From the NCBI GenBank assembly GCA_022822785.1, contig JAJEAL010000126.1:1-59716 (forward strand): DNA of 59,716 nucleotides. The letters are read 5' to 3'. The notes beneath the pieces were generated by a model, which worked only from the letters and a program-made list of their open reading frames with translations, had not been told where the DNA came from and searched no databases. A program made the translations under genes and the position numbers. The stretch comes from Candidatus Poribacteria bacterium (GTDB lineage: Bacteria > Poribacteria > WGA-4E > PCPOR2b). Each line of letters starts with the position of its first letter. Position 1 is the first letter of the stretch. This document shows positions 26,468 to 33,797 of this stretch, one piece after another.

Positions 26468-26490
26468 GTAGGGAACGCAAATCTACCTGC
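26468..26490. repeat. Half-copy of the GTAGGGAACGCAGA palindrome
   Basis: GTAGGGAACGCAAATCTACC matches the left half of the 36785-36812 palindrome and then decays. It lies between convergent genes. Confidence 0.45.
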
Positions 26491-26534
26491 TATTCTTTTT
26501 TTTCGGTTACTTGGTATGTTTCACGCCGCACGTC

Positions 26535-27437
26535 TCACTTTCCTAGGACATGCCGCAACGCTCCCTCAAGTTCAGGATGCTGAAACGCATAGCCGGTCTC
26601 CTGCAGACGAGAAGGCTCCACACGGGTACTGGAAAGAAAGAGCTCATTCGCCATCTCTCTACCGAACATGATCCGAAGCCCGAAACTTGGCAGCGGGAAC
26701 AGGGTCGGGCGTCTCAAAACGCGTCCCAACGTCTTCGTGAACTCACGATTAGTCACTGGGTGCGGGGCGACATTGTTCACCGGGCCCTGCAAGCTATCCG
26801 TAGTCAGCGCATGATGGATGATGCCGACTGCGTCATCCAGTGCGATCCAACTCATATATTGCCGTCCGTTGCCCAATATCCCACCGACTCCCATCTTGAA
26901 GGGCGGCAGCATCTTTTCCAACGGTCCCCCAGCTAGGCTTAATACCACACCAGTTCGGAGGTTCACAACGCGGATGTCTTTTTGGAGCACAGGTTCAGTT
27001 GCAAGCTCCCACTCCGTGCATACGTCCGCTAAGAAGCCTAATCCCGCTGTACTTTCCTCATTCAATACCTCTTCACCGCGATCGCCGTAGTAACCGATAG
27101 CTGATGCGCTGACCATTACCTTCGGGGGATTTGTCAGATTGGCGAGCGCTTCGCAGAGTATCCGGGTCCCCTTGATGCGGCTGCCAAAGATTCGTCCCTT
27201 CTTGTCGCGTGTCCATCTGCCCGATCCGATATTTTCTCCGGCGAGATGCACGACCGCATCTAGCCCTTCTAGACCGGCAGTATCAATATGTCCAGGTTCC
27301 GGATCCCAATGAACTTCCGACCCATCCGGTTTCGGTGCGGACCTAACCAACCGGACGATATCGTGACCCGCATGGGTAAGAAAAGAAACTAGCGCTGATC
27401 CGATGAGCCCCGTTGAACCACTAATAAGAACTTTCAT
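26535..27437 (-). CDS. TIGR01777 family NAD(P)-binding epimerase (SDR39U1/YfcH-like)
   Basis: The 300-residue protein opens with the nucleotide-binding motif MKVLISGSTGLIGSALVSFL and has VVHLAGENIGSGRW and SASAIGYYGDRGEE, diagnostic of the TIGR01777 (YfcH/SDR39U1) group of atypical short-chain dehydrogenases. The C-terminal DUF1731 segment (RPTLFPLPSFGLRIMFGREMANELFLSS) is complete. The cellular role is not established; a sugar-nucleotide or cofactor-related reaction is supposed. GGAGGA precedes the ATG. It faces the ABC exporter and lies downstream of a PhyH gene on the same strand. Confidence 0.92.
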   Translation of the reverse strand: MKVLISGSTGLIGSALVSFLTHAGHDIVRLVRSAPKPDGSEVHWDPEPGHIDTAGLEGLDAVVHLAGENIGSGRWTRDKKGRIFGSRIKGTRILCEALANLTNPPKVMVSASAIGYYGDRGEEVLNEESTAGLGFLADVCTEWELATEPVLQKDIRVVNLRTGVVLSLAGGPLEKMLPPFKMGVGGILGNGRQYMSWIALDDAVGIIHHALTTDSLQGPVNNVAPHPVTNREFTKTLGRVLRRPTLFPLPSFGLRIMFGREMANELFLSSTRVEPSRLQETGYAFQHPELEGALRHVLGK

Positions 27438-27501
27438 AGCTGTTTTCCTCCATCAAGGGATAAAACGTGGAGGCAATCGTTGGGATTACATCTGTTGGTT
27501 T

Positions 27502-28677
27502 TTATTTTGCAGTTTGGAACGGTTCCCACGCCTCGCCTGCCGCCGCTGCTTGGTGTTCCAACTCAGTGCGCCAACCGATAACCTCGCCAGCCTTAATCCG
27601 ATTGATGTCAAACCCCGGATACCGGTCTTCGAGCGTATCGCCCAACTTCTGTGTTACCGCCCAACGGTCCCATGTGGTCTTCATCCACTCGTGGGGTAAC
27701 GCTTCGCGCACAGCAGGATCGAGCTGCCACGCATTTCGCACGTCCGCCACCGATGGCTCTTCTGTGGACTCGCCCGACCATTTCGACCAACCGATCGACA
27801 GCGTGTTTCGCTCGCGTTCAGGGACAGCGTGCCCCGTGTGGATAGTCGCGCCGTTCCGGATGAGCGCCTGCCCCGGCTTTAGCCGGATTGCCACTTGACC
27901 CGGCAACGGGTCCTTGCCGTTCCAACTCGGCGTGTGCGGTACGCCGGCGTCCTTCATCGCCTGTGGTAGGAGCACATCGTGTTCATACGGTGTACGCCAT
28001 CGCTTGTGGCTGCCCGGTATCAATTCGTGGCATTCGTCGTCCACCAGTGCCAAGAACATACTCACGCCGTTCCGTTCCGTGATGGACTTCTCATTGTTCT
28101 CTTGGATGTCTTTCCAGCGGATCCGTTCGACCTCCTCGGAATACGCTTCGGGCCCCTCGCCGCGGACTTCACGTTGAGCGAAGTAGCCTGCTCCGGTGCC
28201 CCACCATGTCACGTCTCGGTGCCAACTGGGTCCATTCTCGCGCAATTTTGGGTTACACCACAGTAACATTCCACCCATCACCATATCTTCAGGTCCAAGT
28301 CCGTTACACCATGAGGCGACGAAGTTAAGGAATTCTGGAGAGCCGTGGAATTCGGCAAAGCTGGGTTCTTTGAAGGCGGGATGGATGAGACCCCGAATCG
28401 CCCACGGCTCATCGTCGCCTGTGCGATGCACGTAGGCTTTTGAACAGTCGATTACGCTGTAGCCGTTGGCGGGCGCACACGCCTCTGTAATGCGGCGACC
28501 CGCTTCCCGCAGAATCGGGATCCACGGGCTATCTTCAAAGTCGTTGATGATGAGGTAGCCGTGTTCTTTCAGGTGTTCTAACCGTTCTGGTGTGGCTCCG
28601 GGGGCGGAAAGTTCGGACTTGAAGTCGGCAAAGGCGGTGGCACGATAGGGTGTCGCTGTGGATTGATCGATACTCAT
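27502..28677 (-). CDS. Phytanoyl-CoA dioxygenase family protein (PhyH 3, long form)
   Basis: The 391-residue protein is a longer PhyH variant: LEHLKEHGYLIINDFED at the start of the fold, HxD in PSWHRDVTWW, CHELIPGSHKRW, and a distal histidine in ATIHTGHAVPE. The C-terminal 90 residues are Trp-rich and extend past the usual fold. The second ATG (28677) is chosen because AGGAGG is 7 bases before it; the first ATG (28683) is too close. The enzyme should hydroxylate an unknown substrate with Fe(II) and 2-oxoglutarate. A 64-base gap separates it from the epimerase gene. Confidence 0.9.
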   Translation of the reverse strand: MSIDQSTATPYRATAFADFKSELSAPGATPERLEHLKEHGYLIINDFEDSPWIPILREAGRRITEACAPANGYSVIDCSKAYVHRTGDDEPWAIRGLIHPAFKEPSFAEFHGSPEFLNFVASWCNGLGPEDMVMGGMLLWCNPKLRENGPSWHRDVTWWGTGAGYFAQREVRGEGPEAYSEEVERIRWKDIQENNEKSITERNGVSMFLALVDDECHELIPGSHKRWRTPYEHDVLLPQAMKDAGVPHTPSWNGKDPLPGQVAIRLKPGQALIRNGATIHTGHAVPERERNTLSIGWSKWSGESTEEPSVADVRNAWQLDPAVREALPHEWMKTTWDRWAVTQKLGDTLEDRYPGFDINRIKAGEVIGWRTELEHQAAAAGEAWEPFQTAK

Positions 28678-28858
28678 TGTCATTCCTCCTGATTCAGTTA
28701 GGGTGGGATCAACTCTGGGACGTAGCGATGATGGAGATTATGGCACGGGATCGTAAATCTGTCAAGGGTTTTGCTGTGGGGGACGATCTCTCAATCGTAA
28801 GAATCTAATCTGTGTCAGCCACTGAATCACTAGGAGCTGCGGTCCAATTCGTTTTTGC

Positions 28859-29503
28859 CTACGAAGTTCGGGGTTGGATCAAAGGAATGGCAACTGCCAA
28901 TTCGCCTTGCAGTGCATCAATCTCTTGACGGAGAAAGGAGAGCAGCCGATGCTTCATTTCGGTCGTTGCGTCTGCTGGTCGCGCTTCAACAGCTTGCCCT
29001 AGTTCCTCTCGCAATTGATGGGCTTCATTAAGTCGGAGATGCTTGTAACTCCGCTCACGCCGGAGTTTTTGCAGCCATGGACGATTAAGGCGTAGCATTG
29101 AAACATGGTATTCACCGCACGGCGTGAGCGGCTGAAGTGATCCCTCGTCAGATTCTACGAAATGTACGCCGCCGTCTTCTTCACTACACGGGTCGGCGAA
29201 GCGATAACCCCGACGACGTTGTTCTCTTGTCGGCCATTTATCGTGCTTTATCATATTGCACGGAATGCAAACCCAATACAGGTTCTTGTAGTCATTCACT
29301 GATCCCCCTCTGCTGCGTGGTTTGAAATGATCAATGCAGAAGGCTTGTGGTCCGCCCATCTGTTGTTCGTGAACACAGCAATAGGCACAACGGTAGGCGA
29401 AATCCCGGCGTAGATAAGGTTCAGCGTTCCGATAACCGACTCGTCCCCGCATCACAGGTGGTGATGCCTGTCGATGGATGCGGGGCGACATGCTCTGCCT
29501 CAC
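28859..29503 (-). CDS. HNH endonuclease-like protein paired with a Phd-like gene
   Basis: The 214-residue protein has an HNH zinc-finger nuclease core: a first Cys pair in RCAYCCVHE, the DHFKPRSRGG catalytic histidine region, the NLYWVCIPCN second pair with Asn, and a following helix with KHDKWP. The C-terminal half is helical and charged. The start is a GTG at 29503 overlapping the stop of the Phd-like gene by 4 bases, so the two are translationally coupled. Such pairs could be a toxin-antitoxin module with a DNA-cutting toxin, or part of the defence island upstream. Both readings are inference. Confidence 0.75.
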   Translation of the reverse strand: MRQSMSPRIHRQASPPVMRGRVGYRNAEPYLRRDFAYRCAYCCVHEQQMGGPQAFCIDHFKPRSRGGSVNDYKNLYWVCIPCNMIKHDKWPTREQRRRGYRFADPCSEEDGGVHFVESDEGSLQPLTPCGEYHVSMLRLNRPWLQKLRRERSYKHLRLNEAHQLREELGQAVEARPADATTEMKHRLLSFLRQEIDALQGELAVAIPLIQPRTS

Positions 29504-29919
29504 ATTGATTCCCTCAATTCACGGAGTTTGGTGATGACCTCTTCAAGCGTCTGCATCCATTTTTTGTCTTGAGCGGCAGCTCGTGACTGGATTGATTGCA
29601 CGAGCGGTTGCACGGCGTCCGCATCGTCAAGTTGTTGGCTTAACTGGGTCAACTCGTTTTCCTCTTGGGGAGTTAAGCCGGATGAGAACTTCTTGTCTAG
29701 CAACGCATGATAAGCCTCAAGCAGGTCAGCGGGGAGTTCGTAGGAAAAAGTGTTTTCATCCTCAGTTGGGTGCCATCTGCGATATTCAGCCATCGGTACG
29801 ACCGCTGCCACGGGCTTCCCATCCTGTTCAAGCACCAAACTCTCATTTCCTTCCCAAATCGTTCGTAGTAGAGTCTCAATCTGAGGCGGAAGTTGATCTA
29901 ATGAAACCGTTTTATTCAC
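29500..29919 (-). CDS. Phd/YefM-like antitoxin-type protein, 139 aa
   Basis: The N-terminal 50 residues (NKTVSLDQLPPQIETLLRTI, then SLVLEQDGKPVAAVVPMAEYRRW) follow the Phd/YefM DNA-binding pattern. The rest is a long acidic helical segment, longer than usual for the family. The start is a GTG at 29919, chosen because AAAGGAGG is 7 bases upstream; the TTG at 29925 is too close. It is coupled to the HNH gene by a 4-base overlap and lies 105 bases after the DUF499 gene. It may neutralise the HNH protein and repress the pair. Confidence 0.7.
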   Translation of the reverse strand: MNKTVSLDQLPPQIETLLRTIWEGNESLVLEQDGKPVAAVVPMAEYRRWHPTEDENTFSYELPADLLEAYHALLDKKFSSGLTPQEENELTQLSQQLDDADAVQPLVQSIQSRAAAQDKKWMQTLEEVITKLRELRESM

Positions 29920-30024
29920 CCTCAAGCCTCCTTTCGCGTTTCCGTACCCCTGCGGGATTTGCGTTAAATATAACAGAATTAAGTAGATATGAAAAGAAAA
30001 AACGTTGGCTTACATCACGTCTTC

Positions 30025-33000
30025 TCAATCAAACTTCAGTTGATCCGTGATCTTGCGGAGTTCCTCATTTATCTGTTCCAAAACCTCATTCGATGGGGGT
30101 TCCCCTTCAACGGTAATCGAAATCCGAAATTTAAAGTCAAGTTCAGGCGCGATTTCAAACAGACTACCGATTGTTTCAGACAAATCCTGAATTTCGATTT
30201 CTGTGAGATTCGATTCGGCGAGGCCCATCCATGATGGCTGCTTTACACGAACTTTGTAAAGATCGTCGGTTAGCGGATCTACCAAAGTAATGATTTCCTG
30301 ATCAACGGCTTTTTGGACAGCATTGTGAAAGACATCATCGGGAATAGATATCCCTTTCTTAACCTCAAGTCGCTCTTTGATCCAACCGAGCGTGATCTGT
30401 CCGGATTCGTCGGGCGGTTGTTGCAATAATTCCACGAGATCTGCTAGATCTATTGTGATCTGCGCTTGTGAAACTTGTAAACCAATCTTATCGGCATCAT
30501 CAATAGTCCAAGGTTGCATGGGACTTCCCTTAGTAATTTCAAAGAGATTATTGGACAAACCGTCGTTGACAGCATCAACAACCAATCTCCACGGAATCGG
30601 TATACCTTTACTTGCAACCAATGCCTCCATCACCTTACCAACAGATGCAGTGCCTTCCTCCCACGCTGCTGGCAGAGTGGTCTGGCTGAGTTCTGCGCCG
30701 CTGACAGGGGCTAGCGGAGGGAATAGCTCTAAATCATCACTGAGTTCCGTGTCAGGAATAATTTCCCCAAGGTAAGCTCTATTTTGCTGGCGCGCCATCA
30801 AGAGACCCGCCTCAACTGCCCCCCTGATTGCACCAAACAGAATCTCGTCGGACGCGAGTTTGGGAATTTCTTCTCCTGCAAAGAATTCCCGAATGGCACC
30901 CACCGTTATGGAAGCATTATCGCCCTGCCACAATTCCGGTAATTGATCCGGATGCAGTAGGTCAGGACTGAGATTATGGAGTGCTGCATACTCAATCGGA
31001 ACGATTTCTAAATCGTTTTTAGCGAAATCTTCGGTGGGTGGTGACTCACGCCAGTATGTGTGCTGAGAGCCGTCTGGACGGACAAAGCGTAACACAATGC
31101 GTCCTTCTGTAACGGCGCGCTGAAGCGTTTCAACGAACACCTTCCGTCCCAACAATCGAGGCAGCCGGGAAACACTAGCAAACATCTCATACAGTCTCTG
31201 GACAGCTTTAGAGGTTTCATCGTTTCCCCACAACTCAAAGAAACTGTCCGGCGTTAGTAGCTCCGGATCTAGCGCAGTTATCAGCAATCTGTCTTCTTCC
31301 GCCAAAAAGGTTTTTACTCTTTCAAAGGAGGATTCTGGGCCTGATGGCAACAGGCGTCCTTTAATTTCTCCCTCCTCGTCGACCGCAACCAAAACGCTAT
31401 ATGTTGATTTGATGGAATCTACGATCCCGATTTCATCATCTCGTTTACGTTGTAGCAGTAAGGCTTTCTGTGTTTCAGTCAAAAGATTCATCTCCTCACC
31501 ACTTTTGATGTTTTCCCAACCGAGAATCTTACGGATTTGATAACGCAATCCTGTCAGTCGTGAGTTCTCGGGCGCGAGTATGATGATGTTGTTACGGTAG
31601 GTTCTATCGAAAAAGGCTTTGAGGGACGTGGGGACATCCACGCCCGGCACTGCGGAGTAATCGGGACCAACAACCACAAAGTGAAGATTAGGGTTGTCGG
31701 AAATATCGGTGGGTGAATCAGGCAAGGCGTGAACAACCACATCATCAGTGTTCTGACCGAGTCTAGTCTCTCTGATTCGTTTCACCAAATCGTCGTTAAT
31801 TCGATCTGTGTTCAATTGTCTCATTGCTCGATCGTGCATGTTGGTGAGATTAGGGGTTGTCCCCAGAGACCAAATATTCCTGTCTTCTTTGAGAAACCAG
31901 GAGACCTTTCGCCATTCGGAAAGTCCTTCCTCCACCGACATCTTGTCGATATTTGGGTGTGCAAGCAGGGGGTAGAGATCCGTCAGATCTGCTTTCTGTC
32001 CAGGGGGTTGTGAGTGCAGAAAAGTGGAAAGCACCGCGACTTCAATTTCTCGATGTTTGAGTCGTGGCAAACGGGTCTGAATATCACGAGCTTTTCTGAG
32101 TTCACCATCAAGAATTGATGTCCACTGATTGCCCTCCTCGCACGCTTCAATCAGTTCACGAACTGCTTCTGAAAGTTCACCATCAATTCCAAGCAACGCA
32201 CTCGGCCCGACAAACGCAGCAGGGTCTTTCCCATCAGACGCTTTCAGGGCGGTTGCAAACATCCGAAGAACTCCACGCGTTCGTTGGAATTTACTGAGTT
32301 GCGTCCATTTCTGATAGAAGACCTCGAGCAAATCTGGATGAAACGGATAAGATTCTAAGAGTCGATCATGCGCGTTCGCCTCCCTATGCAACTCTCGGAG
32401 TGGTAGTGTTTGCATTGCCTTATGAAATCGTTCTACAACGGTACGGCATCTACCATCATCCGTGACAGGTTCAAATAACCGCCTCCGAAGCAATTCCGAA
32501 ATGTCTTCTCGAGACACGGGCTCAACCGTTTCTTCGACACGACGGAAGACACCCTCCATTGCGTTTAAGACTTGAACGCCGGTCGGATCATCCGAGGCAA
32601 TATCAAACGAGATAAGGCTAGCAACGATGGCAGCGTGCCCAACCTTTCCAACTGCCTGTGTGAGCAGTTGGAAAAAGTCCTGAAGGATGCCCAATCGTTT
32701 CGGATCATCGTTAACAGCGTTACGCATATATAAAAGGGCTTCATCAATCAAGAGGAGCGTTGATAATCCTGCCGCTTGCGGTGCTTTTAGAAGTTCAATA
32801 AGGAGGGGTTCAGCGGGGGTAATGTAATCGGCTTCATGCGCAGCGACCTTTGCTAACCCTTCATTTCCTGCTAGTTGATACGCCAACGCGCCCCACGGTG
32901 TTTTGACTTGTTTCTGTCTGCCGTCGGGACCTTCTACCGAAAGCCCCGTTTTCACATCAAATTTATCGAACGGCAGCATGACAACTCTCGCTTGTGGCAA

Positions 33001-33366
33001 GGCGTCCACCCCACTGAAGGCCATAAACTCCTGCACAGTTGGATGGGTTTTCAATTCAACCCCACGTTCTGCCAAATGTAGCAACGCAATCAAGGCGTGG
33101 GTTTTCCCGCCACCGTAAGCGACTTGGACTCGAATTACAGACTTTCCTCCACGCCCTAACAACCGATGCAACACATCTCGCACCAGTGTTTTCAAGTTAT
33201 AGGTAGCGTAGGTGCGATCAAAAAACAGATCGGGTCGGCGATAAACGTTCGGCGCTGCCCCTGTTCGTACTGCGTGGAGATCCGCCGCAAACTCTGCGAG
33301 TGTGAGCGTACCTTGGCGAACATCATCTCTCAATACACAATTTTCATGCCATGCGATTTTTCCCAT
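30025..33366 (-). CDS. DUF499 family defence-associated ATPase
   Basis: The 1113-residue protein is a DUF499 AAA-type ATPase. Walker A is VAYGGGKTHALIAL (GGGKT at 85-89) and Walker B LLLIDEALLY (about 204-209). The middle part contains the conserved region PNLHFVVVGPDYSAVPG; the last 350 residues have two winged-helix-like repeats (GKVMEALVASKGIPIP and LGWIKERLEVKKGISIP). DUF499 proteins regularly occur with DUF1156 methylases and helicases in phage-resistance loci. GGGGG-type ribosome bases precede the ATG. A terminator at 33433-33469 separates it from the methylase transcript, so it probably has its own promoter. Its biochemical role is not established. Confidence 0.88.
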   Translation of the reverse strand: MGKIAWHENCVLRDDVRQGTLTLAEFAADLHAVRTGAAPNVYRRPDLFFDRTYATYNLKTLVRDVLHRLLGRGGKSVIRVQVAYGGGKTHALIALLHLAERGVELKTHPTVQEFMAFSGVDALPQARVVMLPFDKFDVKTGLSVEGPDGRQKQVKTPWGALAYQLAGNEGLAKVAAHEADYITPAEPLLIELLKAPQAAGLSTLLLIDEALLYMRNAVNDDPKRLGILQDFFQLLTQAVGKVGHAAIVASLISFDIASDDPTGVQVLNAMEGVFRRVEETVEPVSREDISELLRRRLFEPVTDDGRCRTVVERFHKAMQTLPLRELHREANAHDRLLESYPFHPDLLEVFYQKWTQLSKFQRTRGVLRMFATALKASDGKDPAAFVGPSALLGIDGELSEAVRELIEACEEGNQWTSILDGELRKARDIQTRLPRLKHREIEVAVLSTFLHSQPPGQKADLTDLYPLLAHPNIDKMSVEEGLSEWRKVSWFLKEDRNIWSLGTTPNLTNMHDRAMRQLNTDRINDDLVKRIRETRLGQNTDDVVVHALPDSPTDISDNPNLHFVVVGPDYSAVPGVDVPTSLKAFFDRTYRNNIIILAPENSRLTGLRYQIRKILGWENIKSGEEMNLLTETQKALLLQRKRDDEIGIVDSIKSTYSVLVAVDEEGEIKGRLLPSGPESSFERVKTFLAEEDRLLITALDPELLTPDSFFELWGNDETSKAVQRLYEMFASVSRLPRLLGRKVFVETLQRAVTEGRIVLRFVRPDGSQHTYWRESPPTEDFAKNDLEIVPIEYAALHNLSPDLLHPDQLPELWQGDNASITVGAIREFFAGEEIPKLASDEILFGAIRGAVEAGLLMARQQNRAYLGEIIPDTELSDDLELFPPLAPVSGAELSQTTLPAAWEEGTASVGKVMEALVASKGIPIPWRLVVDAVNDGLSNNLFEITKGSPMQPWTIDDADKIGLQVSQAQITIDLADLVELLQQPPDESGQITLGWIKERLEVKKGISIPDDVFHNAVQKAVDQEIITLVDPLTDDLYKVRVKQPSWMGLAESNLTEIEIQDLSETIGSLFEIAPELDFKFRISITVEGEPPSNEVLEQINEELRKITDQLKFD

Positions 33367-33432
33367 GTGTTACCCCCTCTTCCAAATCTTTAGGAATCTA
33401 TGCAATGATAGGATTGCGCGATGGGATGTGAA

Positions 33433-33469
33433 GAAAAAAATGTACGGATAGGTCTTGTACCTACCCGTA
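33433..33469 (-). terminator. Rho-independent terminator after the methylase-MNT transcript
   Basis: On the minus strand TACGGGTAGGT and ACCTATCCGTA form an 11-bp stem with one G-U pair around ACAAG, followed by CATTTTTTT. It lies between the MNT gene and the DUF499 gene. Confidence 0.85.
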
Positions 33470-33509
33470 ACTTCCAGTATTATCCCTTCCTTCCATCCTT
33501 GTTGGTTTC

Positions 33510-33797
33510 TCATAGGTTGATCATTTCGTTTAAGACAGAGGTGCGAAGTTCCTCGCGGAGTGAACGACGCGACACCAAATCAACCTGACAGCCCAGTTTT
33601 TCCTCCAAAAATTGTTGGAGGTTGACAAGATCAAACAGATTAGCCTCCTCATCGAAATCCACCAAGAGATCCAAATCGCTGGCCGCGTGAAAATCGCCCC
33701 GCGCATACGAATCGAAGATGCCTGTTATCTCTGCCCTGTATCTATTGTGAATTTCGCCCTTTTCTGCTGCAATTGTGCGTTGAATCTCCGCAATCAT
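33510..33797 (-). CDS. MNT-type minimal nucleotidyltransferase with altered motif
   Basis: The 95-residue protein matches MNT nucleotidyltransferases: EITGIFDSYARGDFHAASDL, then DLDLLVDF with the two metal aspartates, and a C-terminal VDLVSRRSLREEL. In MntA-type antitoxins the motif is G-S-x-A-R-G; here the glycine before Ser30 is Asp, which may weaken nucleotide binding. MntA normally AMPylates a HEPN toxin, but no HEPN gene is adjacent. The gene overlaps the DUF1156 methylase stop by 4 bases and ends before a terminator, so it is in the methylase transcript. Confidence 0.85.
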   Translation of the reverse strand: MIAEIQRTIAAEKGEIHNRYRAEITGIFDSYARGDFHAASDLDLLVDFDEEANLFDLVNLQQFLEEKLGCQVDLVSRRSLREELRTSVLNEMINL

